From the NCBI GenBank assembly GCA_016296185.1, contig JAEDJT010000002.1:14058-78057 (forward strand): a stretch of 64,000 nt of DNA. Reading direction: 5' to 3'. The translations under genes and the position numbers were made by a program. The notes beneath the pieces are model-generated. The model saw nothing but the letters and a program-made list of their open reading frames with translations. It did not search any database and had not been told where the DNA came from. Numbering within the stretch: the stretch's first letter is position 1; each line of letters starts with the position of its first letter. This DNA is from Bacilli bacterium. GTDB lineage: Bacteria; Bacillota_I; Bacilli_A; RF39; UBA660. Of this stretch, positions 35,343 to 44,585 are shown one piece after another.

Positions 35343-37040
35343 ATGAAAAAAGTATTAATGAGTTGTGTGTTAATACTTGTTTGTGTTTTTAGTTTTAATA
35401 TTAAAGCTTCTGCTATTGGTTATAATAGTTTTGATGATTATTATATTTTAGAAGGAGATAATTTTAATTTTAGTAAGAATACTGTTTATTATTCTGATGA
35501 TAGTGAAGGTATATTATATTTATATGATTATAATTACGATTCTAAATATAATGGTACTTTTGAAAAATATTTAGATACTGATTTTAATAAATTATCTGAA
35601 GATAAAAAATTACAAATTGCTAAAATTATAAAATATGGTTTTGGTTATTCTACTCATACTGATATTGTATGGTATAAAGTTACACAAATAATGATCTGGG
35701 AAGTTATCTATGATGCTAAAGGTTATGTAGCTAAAGATTTAAATGGAACTAAAATTGATAATTATGATCTAATGGTTGACGAAATTAATAATTTAATTAA
35801 TGGACCTTCATTAGATGATATAGAAGTTAAATATGGCAAATCTGTTTTGATTAAAGGGTTAACGTACGATTACATACTTGATACAGTTTATCCATATTCG
35901 TTATCTAAAACTGGAGCAGTTTTATATAATGTAAATAAAGATAGTGTTATTAGTTTTACTGAAGGTAATACTAATAATCAAACTGGTAAAATGAAATATT
36001 TTGTATTAGATGATAAACCTGTTTTTATTCGTGGTGGTGAATTTTATAATGAACCTAAACATATTAATGTTAATGTATTAAAAGGCAGTATTAATATTAA
36101 ATTAAATGATAGTAAAGATTATTATTCTTCTGCGGATAATTCTAATTTATGTTATGAAATATATCATAATTTAACTTTAGTTGATACTTTGTGTTATAAA
36201 AATGGAACTGATTATACTATAACTAATTATCAAGGCGATTATTACTATAAACAAGTTAGTAGTGGTATTGGATATTTAGATGATGATGAAGAATATGAGT
36301 TTACTATTGGAAATGATAATGAAGATTTAATAATTAATAGTAATCCAATTACTAATAATATTAGTTTTAGTCATCTTTATTGCGTTGATGATGTTTGTTC
36401 ACCGCTATCAGATGTTAAATATTATTTATATAATAATATTAGTAAAGAATTAATTGGAGAATATCACAGTAATTCAGAAGGTAAGTTAAATTTGAAATTG
36501 GGTTATGGAGAATATTTATTAGAACAAAAATCAGGTATGTTAGGTTTTACTATTAGTGCTCCTGTTAAATTTCAAGTTAAAGAAGATAGTAAAGAACAAA
36601 AATTTGTTATGAAAAATAAATTCATTAGTAAAGGTGAATTTGTTGATGTTGTAATTGAACAAAAAAATGATAATATATTAAATAATATAATTGTAGATAA
36701 TGAAGATAAAATTGATAATGAAAATGAAGTTATAATAGATGAAGTTAATAATGATAATTTAATGGTAGATAATTCTGGTTCTATAATGTTAGATAAAAAA
36801 GATGATATTGTTATAAAAGAAGTGGATGATTCTAATGATTTGAATAATCAAATTATTGATACCATTGATTCTGATGATGTTGCTATGAAAGATGTAGATG
36901 AATTGAATGAAATTTATAGTGATAGATATTATGATGAAACAGTTGATAATCCTCATACAGGTTATAGTTTACATGCAAGAACATGGGTTATATTTTTAAC
37001 TTTGAGTGAGATATTAAGAAGAGTTATTAAGAAAAAATAA
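35343..37040 (+). CDS. Cell-surface adhesin with thioester-like and SpaA-like domains, NPHTG tail
   Basis: 565 residues: signal peptide (1-24, KASA), a thioester-like domain with the TQxxIW motif (TQIMIW, 114-119), a beta region, a Cna-B/SpaA-like domain (about 335-425, YCVDDVCSPLSDVKYYLYN ... GYGEYLLEQ), an Asp/Asn/Ile-rich stalk (about 430-525), then NPHTG (536-540), a short hydrophobic stretch and RRVIKKK. This is the plan of a sortase-attached adhesin. The Cys expected near the start of the thioester domain is absent (ILYLYDYN there), so no internal thioester can form. The hydrophobic segment is shorter than usual. AGGAGG lies before the ATG. No sortase is in the window. Confidence 0.75.
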   Translation: MKKVLMSCVLILVCVFSFNIKASAIGYNSFDDYYILEGDNFNFSKNTVYYSDDSEGILYLYDYNYDSKYNGTFEKYLDTDFNKLSEDKKLQIAKIIKYGFGYSTHTDIVWYKVTQIMIWEVIYDAKGYVAKDLNGTKIDNYDLMVDEINNLINGPSLDDIEVKYGKSVLIKGLTYDYILDTVYPYSLSKTGAVLYNVNKDSVISFTEGNTNNQTGKMKYFVLDDKPVFIRGGEFYNEPKHINVNVLKGSINIKLNDSKDYYSSADNSNLCYEIYHNLTLVDTLCYKNGTDYTITNYQGDYYYKQVSSGIGYLDDDEEYEFTIGNDNEDLIINSNPITNNISFSHLYCVDDVCSPLSDVKYYLYNNISKELIGEYHSNSEGKLNLKLGYGEYLLEQKSGMLGFTISAPVKFQVKEDSKEQKFVMKNKFISKGEFVDVVIEQKNDNILNNIIVDNEDKIDNENEVIIDEVNNDNLMVDNSGSIMLDKKDDIVIKEVDDSNDLNNQIIDTIDSDDVAMKDVDELNEIYSDRYYDETVDNPHTGYSLHARTWVIFLTLSEILRRVIKKK

Positions 37041-37052
37041 TAACTTTTTTTT
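37023..37052 (+). terminator. Terminator of the adhesin gene
   Basis: GTTATT/AATAAC stem spanning the stop codon, 10-base loop, T tract. Confidence 0.65.
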
Positions 37053-37122
37053 CGTTTTATGACATTTTTTTACATTTTTTATTAAAAATAGTAAAAAAAA
37101 TAAAGGAAATAGGGCATATATC

Positions 37123-37128
37123 TATAAT
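37123..37128 (+). promoter_or_regulatory. Probable dnaG -10 box
   Basis: TATAAT 25 bases before the dnaG ATG; no TGn or clear -35, but poly-A tracts upstream (37083-37110) could act as an UP element. Confidence 0.45.
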
Positions 37129-37152
37129 AATTAATAGTAGAGGGTGATTTTT

Positions 37153-38910
37153 ATGGCTTATTTATCTAATGAAGAAATAGATTCTATAAGAAATAAAGCA
37201 AACATCGTTGATATTATTAGTAGTTATTTACCTCTTACTCAAGCTGGTAAAAGTTACAAAGGTGTTTGTCCATTTCATCAAGATCATTCTCCTAGTATGC
37301 ACGTTTCTCCTGAAAAGGGAATATTTAAGTGCTTTGCTTGTGGTGAATCTGGTGGTATTTTTGAGTTCGTTGAAAAATATGAAAATGTATCATGGATTGA
37401 AGCAGTTGAAATTGTTGCTAACAAATGTGGTTTAGAATTATCTCAAAGTATTGTGAAAGGATCTAGTAATTCATATTTTAAAGAAGAATATGAAATTATG
37501 GATTTAACTGAAAAATATTTTGTAAATAATTTAAAAACTAGTTTTGGCGAACAAGCTCTTGCTTATTTAAAAGAACGTGGAATTGATGAAGATGTTATTA
37601 AGGAATTTGGAATTGGATTAAGTTTAGATGATAGAGATACTTTATTAAAACTTCTTTCTAAGAAAAATTATGAAGTTGATAAACTTGATGAATTAGGATT
37701 AATTAATAATGTTAATGGAAGTGTATATGATTTCTTTACTAGAAGAATTACTTTTCCTCTATGGGATAAAGATGGTCATATAGTAGGTTTTAGTGGAAGA
37801 ATTTATAGAGGTGAAAAAGATACTTCTAAATATATGAATTCTAAAGAAACTAAAATATTTAAAAAAGGTGAAACTTTATACAATTATCATAATGCAAAAG
37901 ATGTTGCTAAAAGAGAAAAAGAAATAATTGTTGTTGAAGGTTTCATGGATGCTATTAGAGTTAGTGCTAGTGGTATTAAAAATGTTGTTGCTTTATGTGG
38001 TACTGCAATGACTAAAGAACAAATTCAATTATTACAAAAGGTTAGAGGTAGAGTTATCTTATGTTTAGATAATGATAATGCTGGTGAAATTGCTACTTTA
38101 AATAATGGTGAAGATTTAGTTAAAAATGGTTTAGATGTTCATGTAATTAGATTAAGTGGTGAAAAGGATCCTGATGAATATATCTTAGCTAATGGTGCTC
38201 AAGCGTTTTTAGAAAATGTTAAGAAACCTATTACTTTCTTTGAGTTTAAAAAGAATTATTTAAAAAAAGGAAAGAATTTAAATAATAATCAAGAATTAAC
38301 TCAATATATTAATTCTGTACTTCAAATGATAAGTAGTAATAATGATATTATTTTTAGAGAATTAACTTTAAGAGAATTGAGCAATGAATTTGGTTTATCA
38401 ATGGATGTTTTAAATTCTAAATTATTAGAATTACAACCAAATCAAGTAGTTCAACAAAAAAGTAATGATCAACCAAAAGTAATTGTAAAAGTTAAAAAAG
38501 ATAATTTTACTGTTTGTTGTGAAAAAATATTATTTTTTATGATGAATGATGGGTTATATATAGATAATTATAAAAAGAAAATAGGTATCTTTAATGATGC
38601 TTTATATAGACAAATTGCTAATGAAATAGTATATTATTATGAGTCCAGTGGAACTATTAGTGTAGCTGATTTTATTACGTATGTTCATGATAAAGATGAA
38701 ATTAAAGGTAAAGTTATGGAAATTGTAAATGAAGCATTTGATGATGAAGTTACAATGGAAGCTATGGATGAGTATGTGACAAAGTTTTTTAAAGTTTCAA
38801 CACAGAATGAGATTGAAAGATTAAAACAGCAAATGAAAAAAGAACTTGATCAAGATAAGAAGTTAAAAATTGCGATGAAAATTGCTGAATTAAAAAAGGA
38901 TGTGTTTTAG
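37153..38910 (+). CDS. dnaG: DNA primase DnaG
   Basis: 585 residues. N-terminal CHC2 zinc finger (C39, H42, C60, C63 in CPFHQDHSP and FKCFACGESGG), catalytic core with DFFTRRITFPLWD and GFSGR, Toprim with VVEGFMDAI and CLDNDNAGE, and a C-terminal helicase-binding region. It makes RNA primers for the lagging strand. AGAGGGTGAT precedes the ATG at 37153; an in-frame GTG at 37144 lies inside this site. The sigA ATG follows the stop directly, as in the classical macromolecular-synthesis operon, but without rpsU upstream. Confidence 0.95.
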   Translation: MAYLSNEEIDSIRNKANIVDIISSYLPLTQAGKSYKGVCPFHQDHSPSMHVSPEKGIFKCFACGESGGIFEFVEKYENVSWIEAVEIVANKCGLELSQSIVKGSSNSYFKEEYEIMDLTEKYFVNNLKTSFGEQALAYLKERGIDEDVIKEFGIGLSLDDRDTLLKLLSKKNYEVDKLDELGLINNVNGSVYDFFTRRITFPLWDKDGHIVGFSGRIYRGEKDTSKYMNSKETKIFKKGETLYNYHNAKDVAKREKEIIVVEGFMDAIRVSASGIKNVVALCGTAMTKEQIQLLQKVRGRVILCLDNDNAGEIATLNNGEDLVKNGLDVHVIRLSGEKDPDEYILANGAQAFLENVKKPITFFEFKKNYLKKGKNLNNNQELTQYINSVLQMISSNNDIIFRELTLRELSNEFGLSMDVLNSKLLELQPNQVVQQKSNDQPKVIVKVKKDNFTVCCEKILFFMMNDGLYIDNYKKKIGIFNDALYRQIANEIVYYYESSGTISVADFITYVHDKDEIKGKVMEIVNEAFDDEVTMEAMDEYVTKFFKVSTQNEIERLKQQMKKELDQDKKLKIAMKIAELKKDVF

Positions 38911-40014
38911 ATGAAAGAAATTAAGAGTTTTGAAGAAAGACAAAAAGATTTAATTGAATTAGGTCAAAAAAATGGTTTTATTTTAACATTTGAACAATTA
39001 GCAGAAGCATTAAAAGGATTAGATATTGATAATGATTCATTAGATAACTTATATAATTCTTTAATGGAAAATGGTATTCAAGTTGTTACTGAAGAAGCTG
39101 CTTCTGATAATGGTAATGGTAAAAAGGTTATTGAAGACGAAGAAAATTTAGTTTTAAGTGATGAAGAAATTACTAAAGATATTAATATTAATGATCCAGT
39201 TCGTATGTATTTAAAAGAAATTGGTCGTATTAGCTTATTAAGTCCAGATGAAGAAACTGAATTATCAGTTAGAATTGCTAATGGTGATGAAGATGCAAAA
39301 AATATTTTAGCTGAATCTAACTTACGTTTAGTTGTTTCTATTGCTAAAAGATATGTTGGTAGAGGTTTATTATTCTTAGATTTAATTCAAGAAGGTAATA
39401 TTGGTTTAATGAAAGCTGTTGAAAAGTTCGACTATGGTAAAGGTTATAAGTTTAGTACATATGCTACTTGGTGGATTAGACAAGCTATTACTAGAGCTCT
39501 AGCTGATCAAGCTAGAACTATTCGTGTTCCAGTTCATATGGTTGAAACAATTAATAAAATGGCTAGAATTCAACGTCAAATGACTCTTGAATTAAATAGA
39601 GAACCATCTGAAGAAGAATTAGCTGAAAAAATGGGAATTACTGTAGATAAAGTAAGAGAAGTTATGAAAATATCTCAAGATCCAGTAAGTTTAGAAACTC
39701 CAATTGGTGAAGAAGATGATTCACATTTAGGTGATTTTATTAAAGATGAAAGAAGCATGAGCCCAGAAGAATATGCTACAAATGAAATCTTAAAAGAAGA
39801 AATTGGTAACGTATTATTAACTTTACAAGAAAGAGAAAGAGAAGTACTTGAATTAAGATTTGGTTTGGTTGATGGCACTAGTCATACTCTTGAAGAAGTT
39901 GGTAAGAAATTTAATGTTACAAGAGAACGTATTAGACAAATTGAAGCAAAAGCTTTAAGAAAATTAAGACATCCTTCTAGAGCTAAAAAATTGAAAGATT
40001 TCTTAAGTGAATAA
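38911..40014 (+). CDS. sigA: Primary sigma factor SigA (RpoD)
   Basis: 367 residues, similar in size to Bacillus SigA. Short region 1.1, region 1.2 ([16 protein letters not shown]), region 2 ([29 protein letters not shown]), region 3.0 [13 protein letters not shown], and region 4 helix-turn-helix [18 protein letters not shown]209 and E212 in region 3.0 are the residues that contact the TG of extended -10 promoters, agreeing with the promoters found here. The ATG abuts the dnaG stop; trmK overlaps its end. Confidence 0.97.
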   Translation: MKEIKSFEERQKDLIELGQKNGFILTFEQLAEALKGLDIDNDSLDNLYNSLMENGIQVVTEEAASDNGNGKKVIEDEENLVLSDEEITKDININDPVRMYLKEIGRISLLSPDEETELSVRIANGDEDAKNILAESNLRLVVSIAKRYVGRGLLFLDLIQEGNIGLMKAVEKFDYGKGYKFSTYATWWIRQAITRALADQARTIRVPVHMVETINKMARIQRQMTLELNREPSEEELAEKMGITVDKVREVMKISQDPVSLETPIGEEDDSHLGDFIKDERSMSPEEYATNEILKEEIGNVLLTLQEREREVLELRFGLVDGTSHTLEEVGKKFNVTRERIRQIEAKALRKLRHPSRAKKLKDFLSE

Positions 40015-40651
40015 AATTAGTAAAAGATTAGAATCTTTAGCGTCTTATGTTGATGTTAAAGATTCTATTATTGATGTTGGTTGTGACCATGGTTATTTAA
40101 GTATTTATTTAAAAGAAAATAAATTATGTAAGAATATTATTGCTAGTGATGTTAATAAAAATGCTTTAAGTAGTGCTATTAATAATATTAAAAATAGTAA
40201 ATTAGATATTGATACTTATTTAAGTGATGGTATTAAAGATGTACCTATGAAAGGTGTAGATACATTAGTTATTTCTGGAATGGGGACATCAACTATAAAA
40301 CATATATTAGATGATCAATCTAAATTAAAACATATTAATAAGTTAATAATTCAATCAAATAATGACCATATGATTTTAAGATCTTTTATGAATGATATTT
40401 GTTATTATTTATCAGATGAAAAAGCTGTATATGATAAAGGTAAATGGTATTTAACTTGTTTATTTATTAAATCAGATAAAGTAAATACTAAGAATCAAAT
40501 TGAATATGGTTATTTATCTGATGATATGTATAATATGCATCAAATTGATGAATTAAAAAGAATTATTAAAAAGATTCCTTTATTTAGTTCTAGTAGATTT
40601 AAAAAGTGTTTTGAATTATATAAATTAAAAAAAGCTATCCGTAATAGATAG
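40007..40651 (+). CDS. trmK: tRNA (adenine-22-N1)-methyltransferase TrmK
   Basis: 214 residues, Rossmann methyltransferase with motif [14 protein letters not shown] and [18 protein letters not shown], typical of the TrmK (YqfN) family that makes m1A22 in Gram-positive tRNAs. A GTG start inside the sigA end overlaps that gene by 8 bases, with GAAAG upstream; the dnaG-sigA-trmK order is conserved in Bacilli. The nif3-like gene that usually follows is absent. Confidence 0.92.
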   Translation: MNKISKRLESLASYVDVKDSIIDVGCDHGYLSIYLKENKLCKNIIASDVNKNALSSAINNIKNSKLDIDTYLSDGIKDVPMKGVDTLVISGMGTSTIKHILDDQSKLKHINKLIIQSNNDHMILRSFMNDICYYLSDEKAVYDKGKWYLTCLFIKSDKVNTKNQIEYGYLSDDMYNMHQIDELKRIIKKIPLFSSSRFKKCFELYKLKKAIRNR

Positions 40652-40658
40652 TTTTTTT
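40627..40658. terminator. Bidirectional terminator, trmK and 40875 gene
   Basis: CTATC/GATAG core extended by A/T pairs on both sides (40627-40639/40647-40658), with T tracts on both strands. Confidence 0.75.
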
Positions 40659-40875
40659 ATTGAAAAAAAATAGGTTTATTACTAGTTATTATTTCTTCTT
40701 TTATATTATTATTAATTTTATTTTGTTTTTCATTTATACTTAATTTATTAAAATATTCGTTTGATTTATTTATGATTGGTTGTAATTCTCTATATAAAGG
40801 TATTATTTTTTTTGCTATATTTATTGATTTTGTTAATCCATCAAGTAGTTTTAATAATGATAGATTATTATTCAT
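40657..40875 (-). CDS. Small protein, weakly YqfQ/VrrA-like
   Basis: 72 residues on the minus strand. A helical segment LLKLLDGLTKSINIAKKIIPLYRELQPIINKSNEYF resembles the conserved C-terminal part of YqfQ (VrrA), whose gene also lies near dnaG-sigA-trmK in Bacillus. GGTGG is 5 bases before the ATG and a bidirectional terminator follows the stop. The similarity is weak and by eye; the ORF itself is supported mainly by these signals. Confidence 0.5.
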   Translation of the reverse strand: MNNNLSLLKLLDGLTKSINIAKKIIPLYRELQPIINKSNEYFNKLSINEKQNKINNNIKEEIITSNKPIFFQ

Positions 40876-40916
40876 GTTAACCACCAATATATTATATGTT
40901 TTTTGATTATTTATTA

Positions 40917-40925
40917 TGATATAAT
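40917..40925 (+). promoter_or_regulatory. Extended -10 promoter of the prepilin peptidase gene
   Basis: TGaTATAAT, 23 bases before the ATG. Confidence 0.6.
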
Positions 40926-40948
40926 TTTAATGATAGTAGGTGATATAA

Positions 40949-41710
40949 ATGCTTATGGATATATATATTATTACATTATTATTCATTGCTGGATTATTTT
41001 TAGGAATGTTATTTGTGATAATAGGAATTAAATTACCTTTAAAAGAAAGATGTTTTACAAATGTTTGTGATACATGTAATGATAAATATAAAGTTAGTGA
41101 ACTTATACCTTTATTTTCTTATGTTTTGAATAGAGGAAAGTGTAATCATTGTAAAACAAAAATGTCTATATTAATTCCTATTCTTGAAGTATTTACTGGT
41201 TTTTTATTTACTATGTCTTATATTAAATATGGTATTAGCTATGAGATGTTTATATTTTTGATCATTAGTTCATTATTAATTATTGTTTTTGTTAGTGATT
41301 TTAAATATTTTGTTATTATGGATAGTCCAGTTGTTCTTGCAAGTATTTTAGTATTGATTTTAAAATATATCTTTTTTGGGTTTAAAACATTTATTATTTC
41401 ATTAATTAGTGGTTTATTATTATTTATATTTTTATTAGTTATTAAACTTATTGGAGATAAAATATTTAAAACGGAATCACTTGGTGGAGGAGATGTTAAA
41501 CTTTTATCTTTCTTTGGTTTTGTATTAGGAATTAGGCTAGGAATAGTTGCTCTTATTCTTGGATCGTTTTTAGCTTTTCCTTATGCAATATATTCTACAA
41601 TGTCTCATGATGAGAATGAAGTTCCTTTTGGACCATTTTTAGTTACTGGTTTATTGTTAACTTTTACTTTTATGGAACCAATTAGAAATTTTATACAAAT
41701 TTTATTCTAA
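40949..41710 (+). CDS. Type IV prepilin peptidase (A24)
   Basis: 253 residues, polytopic. It cuts the leader from type IV pilin-like precursors and methylates the new N-terminus. Both catalytic aspartates are visible: D117 in FVSDFKYFVI and D182 in GGGDVKLL. A cytoplasmic zinc site is formed by C40, C43, C65 and C68 (CDTC, CNHC), as in full-length PilD/ComC. AGGTGAT precedes the ATG. The PilB/GspE-like ATPase gene is convergent next to it; no pilin or GspF gene is in the window. Confidence 0.92.
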   Translation: MLMDIYIITLLFIAGLFLGMLFVIIGIKLPLKERCFTNVCDTCNDKYKVSELIPLFSYVLNRGKCNHCKTKMSILIPILEVFTGFLFTMSYIKYGISYEMFIFLIISSLLIIVFVSDFKYFVIMDSPVVLASILVLILKYIFFGFKTFIISLISGLLLFIFLLVIKLIGDKIFKTESLGGGDVKLLSFFGFVLGIRLGIVALILGSFLAFPYAIYSTMSHDENEVPFGPFLVTGLLLTFTFMEPIRNFIQILF

Positions 41711-41711
41711 A

Positions 41712-41738
41712 AAAAAGAACTATTTATTAGTTCTTTTT
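41712..41738. terminator. Bidirectional terminator between convergent genes
   Basis: AAAAAGAACTA/TAGTTCTTTTT (41712-41722/41728-41738). Confidence 0.85.
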
Positions 41739-43512
41739 ATATTGCTTGATAATCTCCATAATCCATGTTGTCATAATCTTCTTCAGTTATTTCTGTAGGT
41801 TGTTCTTCTATTTCTTCAACTACAGGTTGCTCTTGCTGAACTTCTTCAACTGGAGTAGTATCTTCTACTTGAGAATTTTCTTCAACTACTTGTTGTTCTT
41901 CAACAATTTCTTCAGTTGGAGCTTGTTCTTCAGTCGATTGTTCTACTTGAGTTTCTTCATTTGGAGTAGTAGTTTCTTCATTTATAGTTTCTTTTGTGTT
42001 TGTTTCTTCGTTTGTATTTACGATATTTTCTTCGTTAACTGTTTCTTCTGCTACTATTTCTTCAGTAGGTTGTTCTTCAACAACTTCTTCTGTGTTTTCT
42101 TCAGTAACTTCAGTATTTTCTTCTACAGTAGTTTCTTCAATTGGTTGTCCTTCAACGCTTTCTTCAGTTTGAATTTCTGTATTTTCAATAATTTCTTCAG
42201 TTGGTTCGTTTTCAGTTACTTCATTTACTTCTTCAACTGGAGTTTCTTCTTCGTATGGAACATTATCTATAGGTACTTCAATTTCTCCTAATATTGCTTT
42301 TTTAAGAGCATCATTATAATATCCGAAGTCATTGCTAATATCAGCAACTTTTATTACTTCATTTAATGATGTTTCTTCTAGAAGTACTTTATTTAATCCA
42401 TCTTCAATAATATTTGTTATATTTTGATATACCATATTTCTTAATGGTTCTTTTGTTATTTTTTTATTAATTGCGTTTTTAATTTTATCATCTATTACTA
42501 ATACTTCTGTTAGTGGAATACGTCCAGTATATCCGTCTTGGCATTCACGACATCCAACAGCATCAATAATATTTTCAATATCTATATTTAAAGCTTTTTT
42601 AAATATATTTTTTTCATAATCTGTAGCAGGTCTTTCAGCTTTACAGTATGGACATAATCTTTTAACTAATCTTTGTGAAATAATACCTGATAGAGAAGTT
42701 GCTAATAAATAATTTTCAATATCTCTGTTTTCAAGATTTTCTAATGTTGTATATATATTTTTAGTATGCATTGTTGAAATTAATAATTTTCCATTTAAAG
42801 CTGATCTTACAACAAGTCTTGCGGTTTCATCATCAGATATTTCACTTAATCCAATTATATTTGGATCTTGTAGTAAAGTATTTTCTAATAAAACTGGGAT
42901 TGTTAGATTTTTATCGATATTCACTTGAGCTTGATTGATTCCATCTATTTTCATTTTTATTGGATTTTCAATAGTCATTATATTTTTAGTATCATCTTTT
43001 AATTCTTTTAACATAGAGTATAGAGTAGTAGTTTTACCTGATAATATTTGTCCTGTAATTAAAATAATACCAGATGAGTTTTTCATTAATGATTTGATTT
43101 TGGTTAAATCTGTTTCATTAATTCCTAAATTATCAATTCCTTCTAAACTTTTTGTATAGTCAGATAAGTGAATTACAATTTTTTCTCCATTTAATAATGG
43201 TAGGGAAGATACTCTCATATTGTAAGAATTATTATCTTGCTCATGATTTATTATTCCTTTTTGAGGAAGTTCTGAATCAGTTATGTTCATTCCACTTATT
43301 ATTTTTACTCTTGTTATGATATTCTTTTTCATACTATCTGGAGCTTTAGTATAATCTGTTAATTCTCCATCAATTCTCATTTTAATTAATAGTCCATCTT
43401 TTACTGGATCTAAGTGAATATCTGTTGCTTTATGTTTTATGGCATCTGTTAAAATTGTTTTCACAATATTTACAGCTGTTTCTTTGTTATAATCGAATGT
43501 TTTTAATGCCAT
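41737..43512 (-). CDS. PilB/GspE-type secretion ATPase with long acidic tail
   Basis: 591 residues. The core (about 15-400) is a GspE-family ATPase: DIHLDP, Walker A GQILSGKT (K160), Asp box, Walker B region DPNIIGLSEISDDETA (E224), ISTMHT, and a four-Cys zinc site (C287, C290, C321, C324). The first half of Walker A is unusual: most relatives have GPTGSGKT. There is no N-terminal MshEN domain. From about residue 415 a low-complexity tail of some 170 residues consists of Glu/Thr/Val/Pro/Gln repeats such as TEEIVEEQ, which is not a family feature. AGGAG before the ATG at 43510-43512 selects that start over an upstream TTG. Single gene. Confidence 0.88.
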   Translation of the reverse strand: MALKTFDYNKETAVNIVKTILTDAIKHKATDIHLDPVKDGLLIKMRIDGELTDYTKAPDSMKKNIITRVKIISGMNITDSELPQKGIINHEQDNNSYNMRVSSLPLLNGEKIVIHLSDYTKSLEGIDNLGINETDLTKIKSLMKNSSGIILITGQILSGKTTTLYSMLKELKDDTKNIMTIENPIKMKIDGINQAQVNIDKNLTIPVLLENTLLQDPNIIGLSEISDDETARLVVRSALNGKLLISTMHTKNIYTTLENLENRDIENYLLATSLSGIISQRLVKRLCPYCKAERPATDYEKNIFKKALNIDIENIIDAVGCRECQDGYTGRIPLTEVLVIDDKIKNAINKKITKEPLRNMVYQNITNIIEDGLNKVLLEETSLNEVIKVADISNDFGYYNDALKKAILGEIEVPIDNVPYEEETPVEEVNEVTENEPTEEIIENTEIQTEESVEGQPIEETTVEENTEVTEENTEEVVEEQPTEEIVAEETVNEENIVNTNEETNTKETINEETTTPNEETQVEQSTEEQAPTEEIVEEQQVVEENSQVEDTTPVEEVQQEQPVVEEIEEQPTEITEEDYDNMDYGDYQAI

Positions 43513-43610
43513 ACTATCCAACTCCTATCTTTTTATTCTAATATATATTATATCTTATTTTGTTTTATTACTCAATATAATTTTGTTCTTTCTAGATTAT
43601 AATTAAGATA

Positions 43611-43639
43611 TTGATTTTGTATAAAGTTTTATGTATAAT
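43611..43639 (+). promoter_or_regulatory. Promoter of the Val T-box transcript
   Basis: TTGATT (43611-43616), 17 bases, TATAAT (43634-43639). Confidence 0.7.
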
Positions 43640-43645
43640 ATATTT

Positions 43646-43848
43646 AAATATGTTGAAGAAGAGGAGTATTCTGTTTGGATATTGTAGAGAGCTTATGTTT
43701 GGTGAAAATAAGTGTTGAAGACAGATGAAGGTTGCTTTGGAGTATGATCCGTTAATATGCGTTAAATATTAGAGATGTATAACAATAAGTTATAAATTAA
43801 GGTGGTACCGCGGAATTATTTTCGTCCTTAAGTTTATAACTTTTTTTT
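43646..43848 (+). promoter_or_regulatory. T-box riboswitch, valine (specifier GTT)
   Basis: Stem I elements AGAGAGC and TTTGGTGAAAA, a GTT codon (43731-43733) at the specifier position, and the T-box TGGTACCGCGG (43803-43813). The terminator is a long stem, 43789-43802 with 43826-43840, followed by eight T. It fills the gap between the minus-strand ATPase gene and the HD gene, apart from about 95 bases of A/T-rich DNA before the promoter in which I see nothing. Predicted to sense uncharged tRNA-Val and control the HD and valS genes. Confidence 0.92.
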
Positions 43849-43867
43849 ATTGGAAAGGGGAATTAAT

Positions 43868-44584
43868 GTGATAGAAGCTTTTGAACGTTATGTAAGTAAT
43901 TATGATATGAATGATATCAATATTAAACTTAAATATGATCACTCGTATCGAGTCATGGAGTTAAATAAAAAGTATGCTACTTTGTTAGGTTGGAATAAGG
44001 AAGATATAGAGTTAGCTAGTATTATTGGTTTATTGCATGATATTGGTAGATTTGAACAACTAAAGGTTTATCATACATATGATGATTTTAAAAGTGTTGA
44101 TCATGCTGATTATAGTGTTGAACAATTATTTGATAAAGGTTTGATTAAAGAATTTTGTAATAAAGAAGAATGGTATCCGATTATAAAATTTGCTATTCAG
44201 AATCATAATAAATTTGTTATTTCACAATGTGATAATGAAAGAATTCTTAAGCATACAAAGTTAATTAAAGATAGTGATAAAGTTGATATTATTTATTTAC
44301 TTGGTACTTTAGGTGAGTTAAATCAATGTTGTACCGATGATAAATTAACTCCTGAATTAATGGAAGTATTTAGAAAAAGACAATTAGTTCCTAGAGATAA
44401 ATGTATTAATAAAAATGATAAAATTCTTGTTCAATATGCATTTGTTTTTAATGTCTATAATGATATATGTTTAGAAGATTATAAAAAGTATATTACCAAG
44501 TTTCATAAAAGAATGAATGGTGGAGAGCAATTTGAAGAAGTTATGGAAATTATATTAAATTATATAGATGAAAGGTTGTGTTAA
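43868..44584 (+). CDS. HD-domain phosphohydrolase
   Basis: 238 residues. HD motif residues are present in order: H25 (YDHSYRVM), H57-D58 (LLHDIGRFEQ), H79 (VDHADYS) and a later H (IQNHNKF) and D (KDSDKVDII). Metal-dependent phosphohydrolase, probably acting on a nucleotide or phospho-metabolite; substrate unknown. GGAAAGGGG 7 bases before a GTG at 43868 fixes the start; the frame extends to a TTG at 43850 that would overlap this site. It lies between the Val T-box and valS, so it shares the T-box control. Confidence 0.82.
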   Translation: MIEAFERYVSNYDMNDINIKLKYDHSYRVMELNKKYATLLGWNKEDIELASIIGLLHDIGRFEQLKVYHTYDDFKSVDHADYSVEQLFDKGLIKEFCNKEEWYPIIKFAIQNHNKFVISQCDNERILKHTKLIKDSDKVDIIYLLGTLGELNQCCTDDKLTPELMEVFRKRQLVPRDKCINKNDKILVQYAFVFNVYNDICLEDYKKYITKFHKRMNGGEQFEEVMEIILNYIDERLC

Positions 44585-44585
44585 T

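Noticed and set aside
41746..42291. Plus-strand Phe-rich 181-codon ORF
   Set aside because: Mirror of the Glu-rich low-complexity tail of the secretion ATPase (GAA read as TTC).
41737..43512. Calling a complete type IV pilus or competence locus
   Set aside because: Only the ATPase and prepilin peptidase are present; no pilin-like, GspF/PilC or DNA-uptake genes occur in the window.
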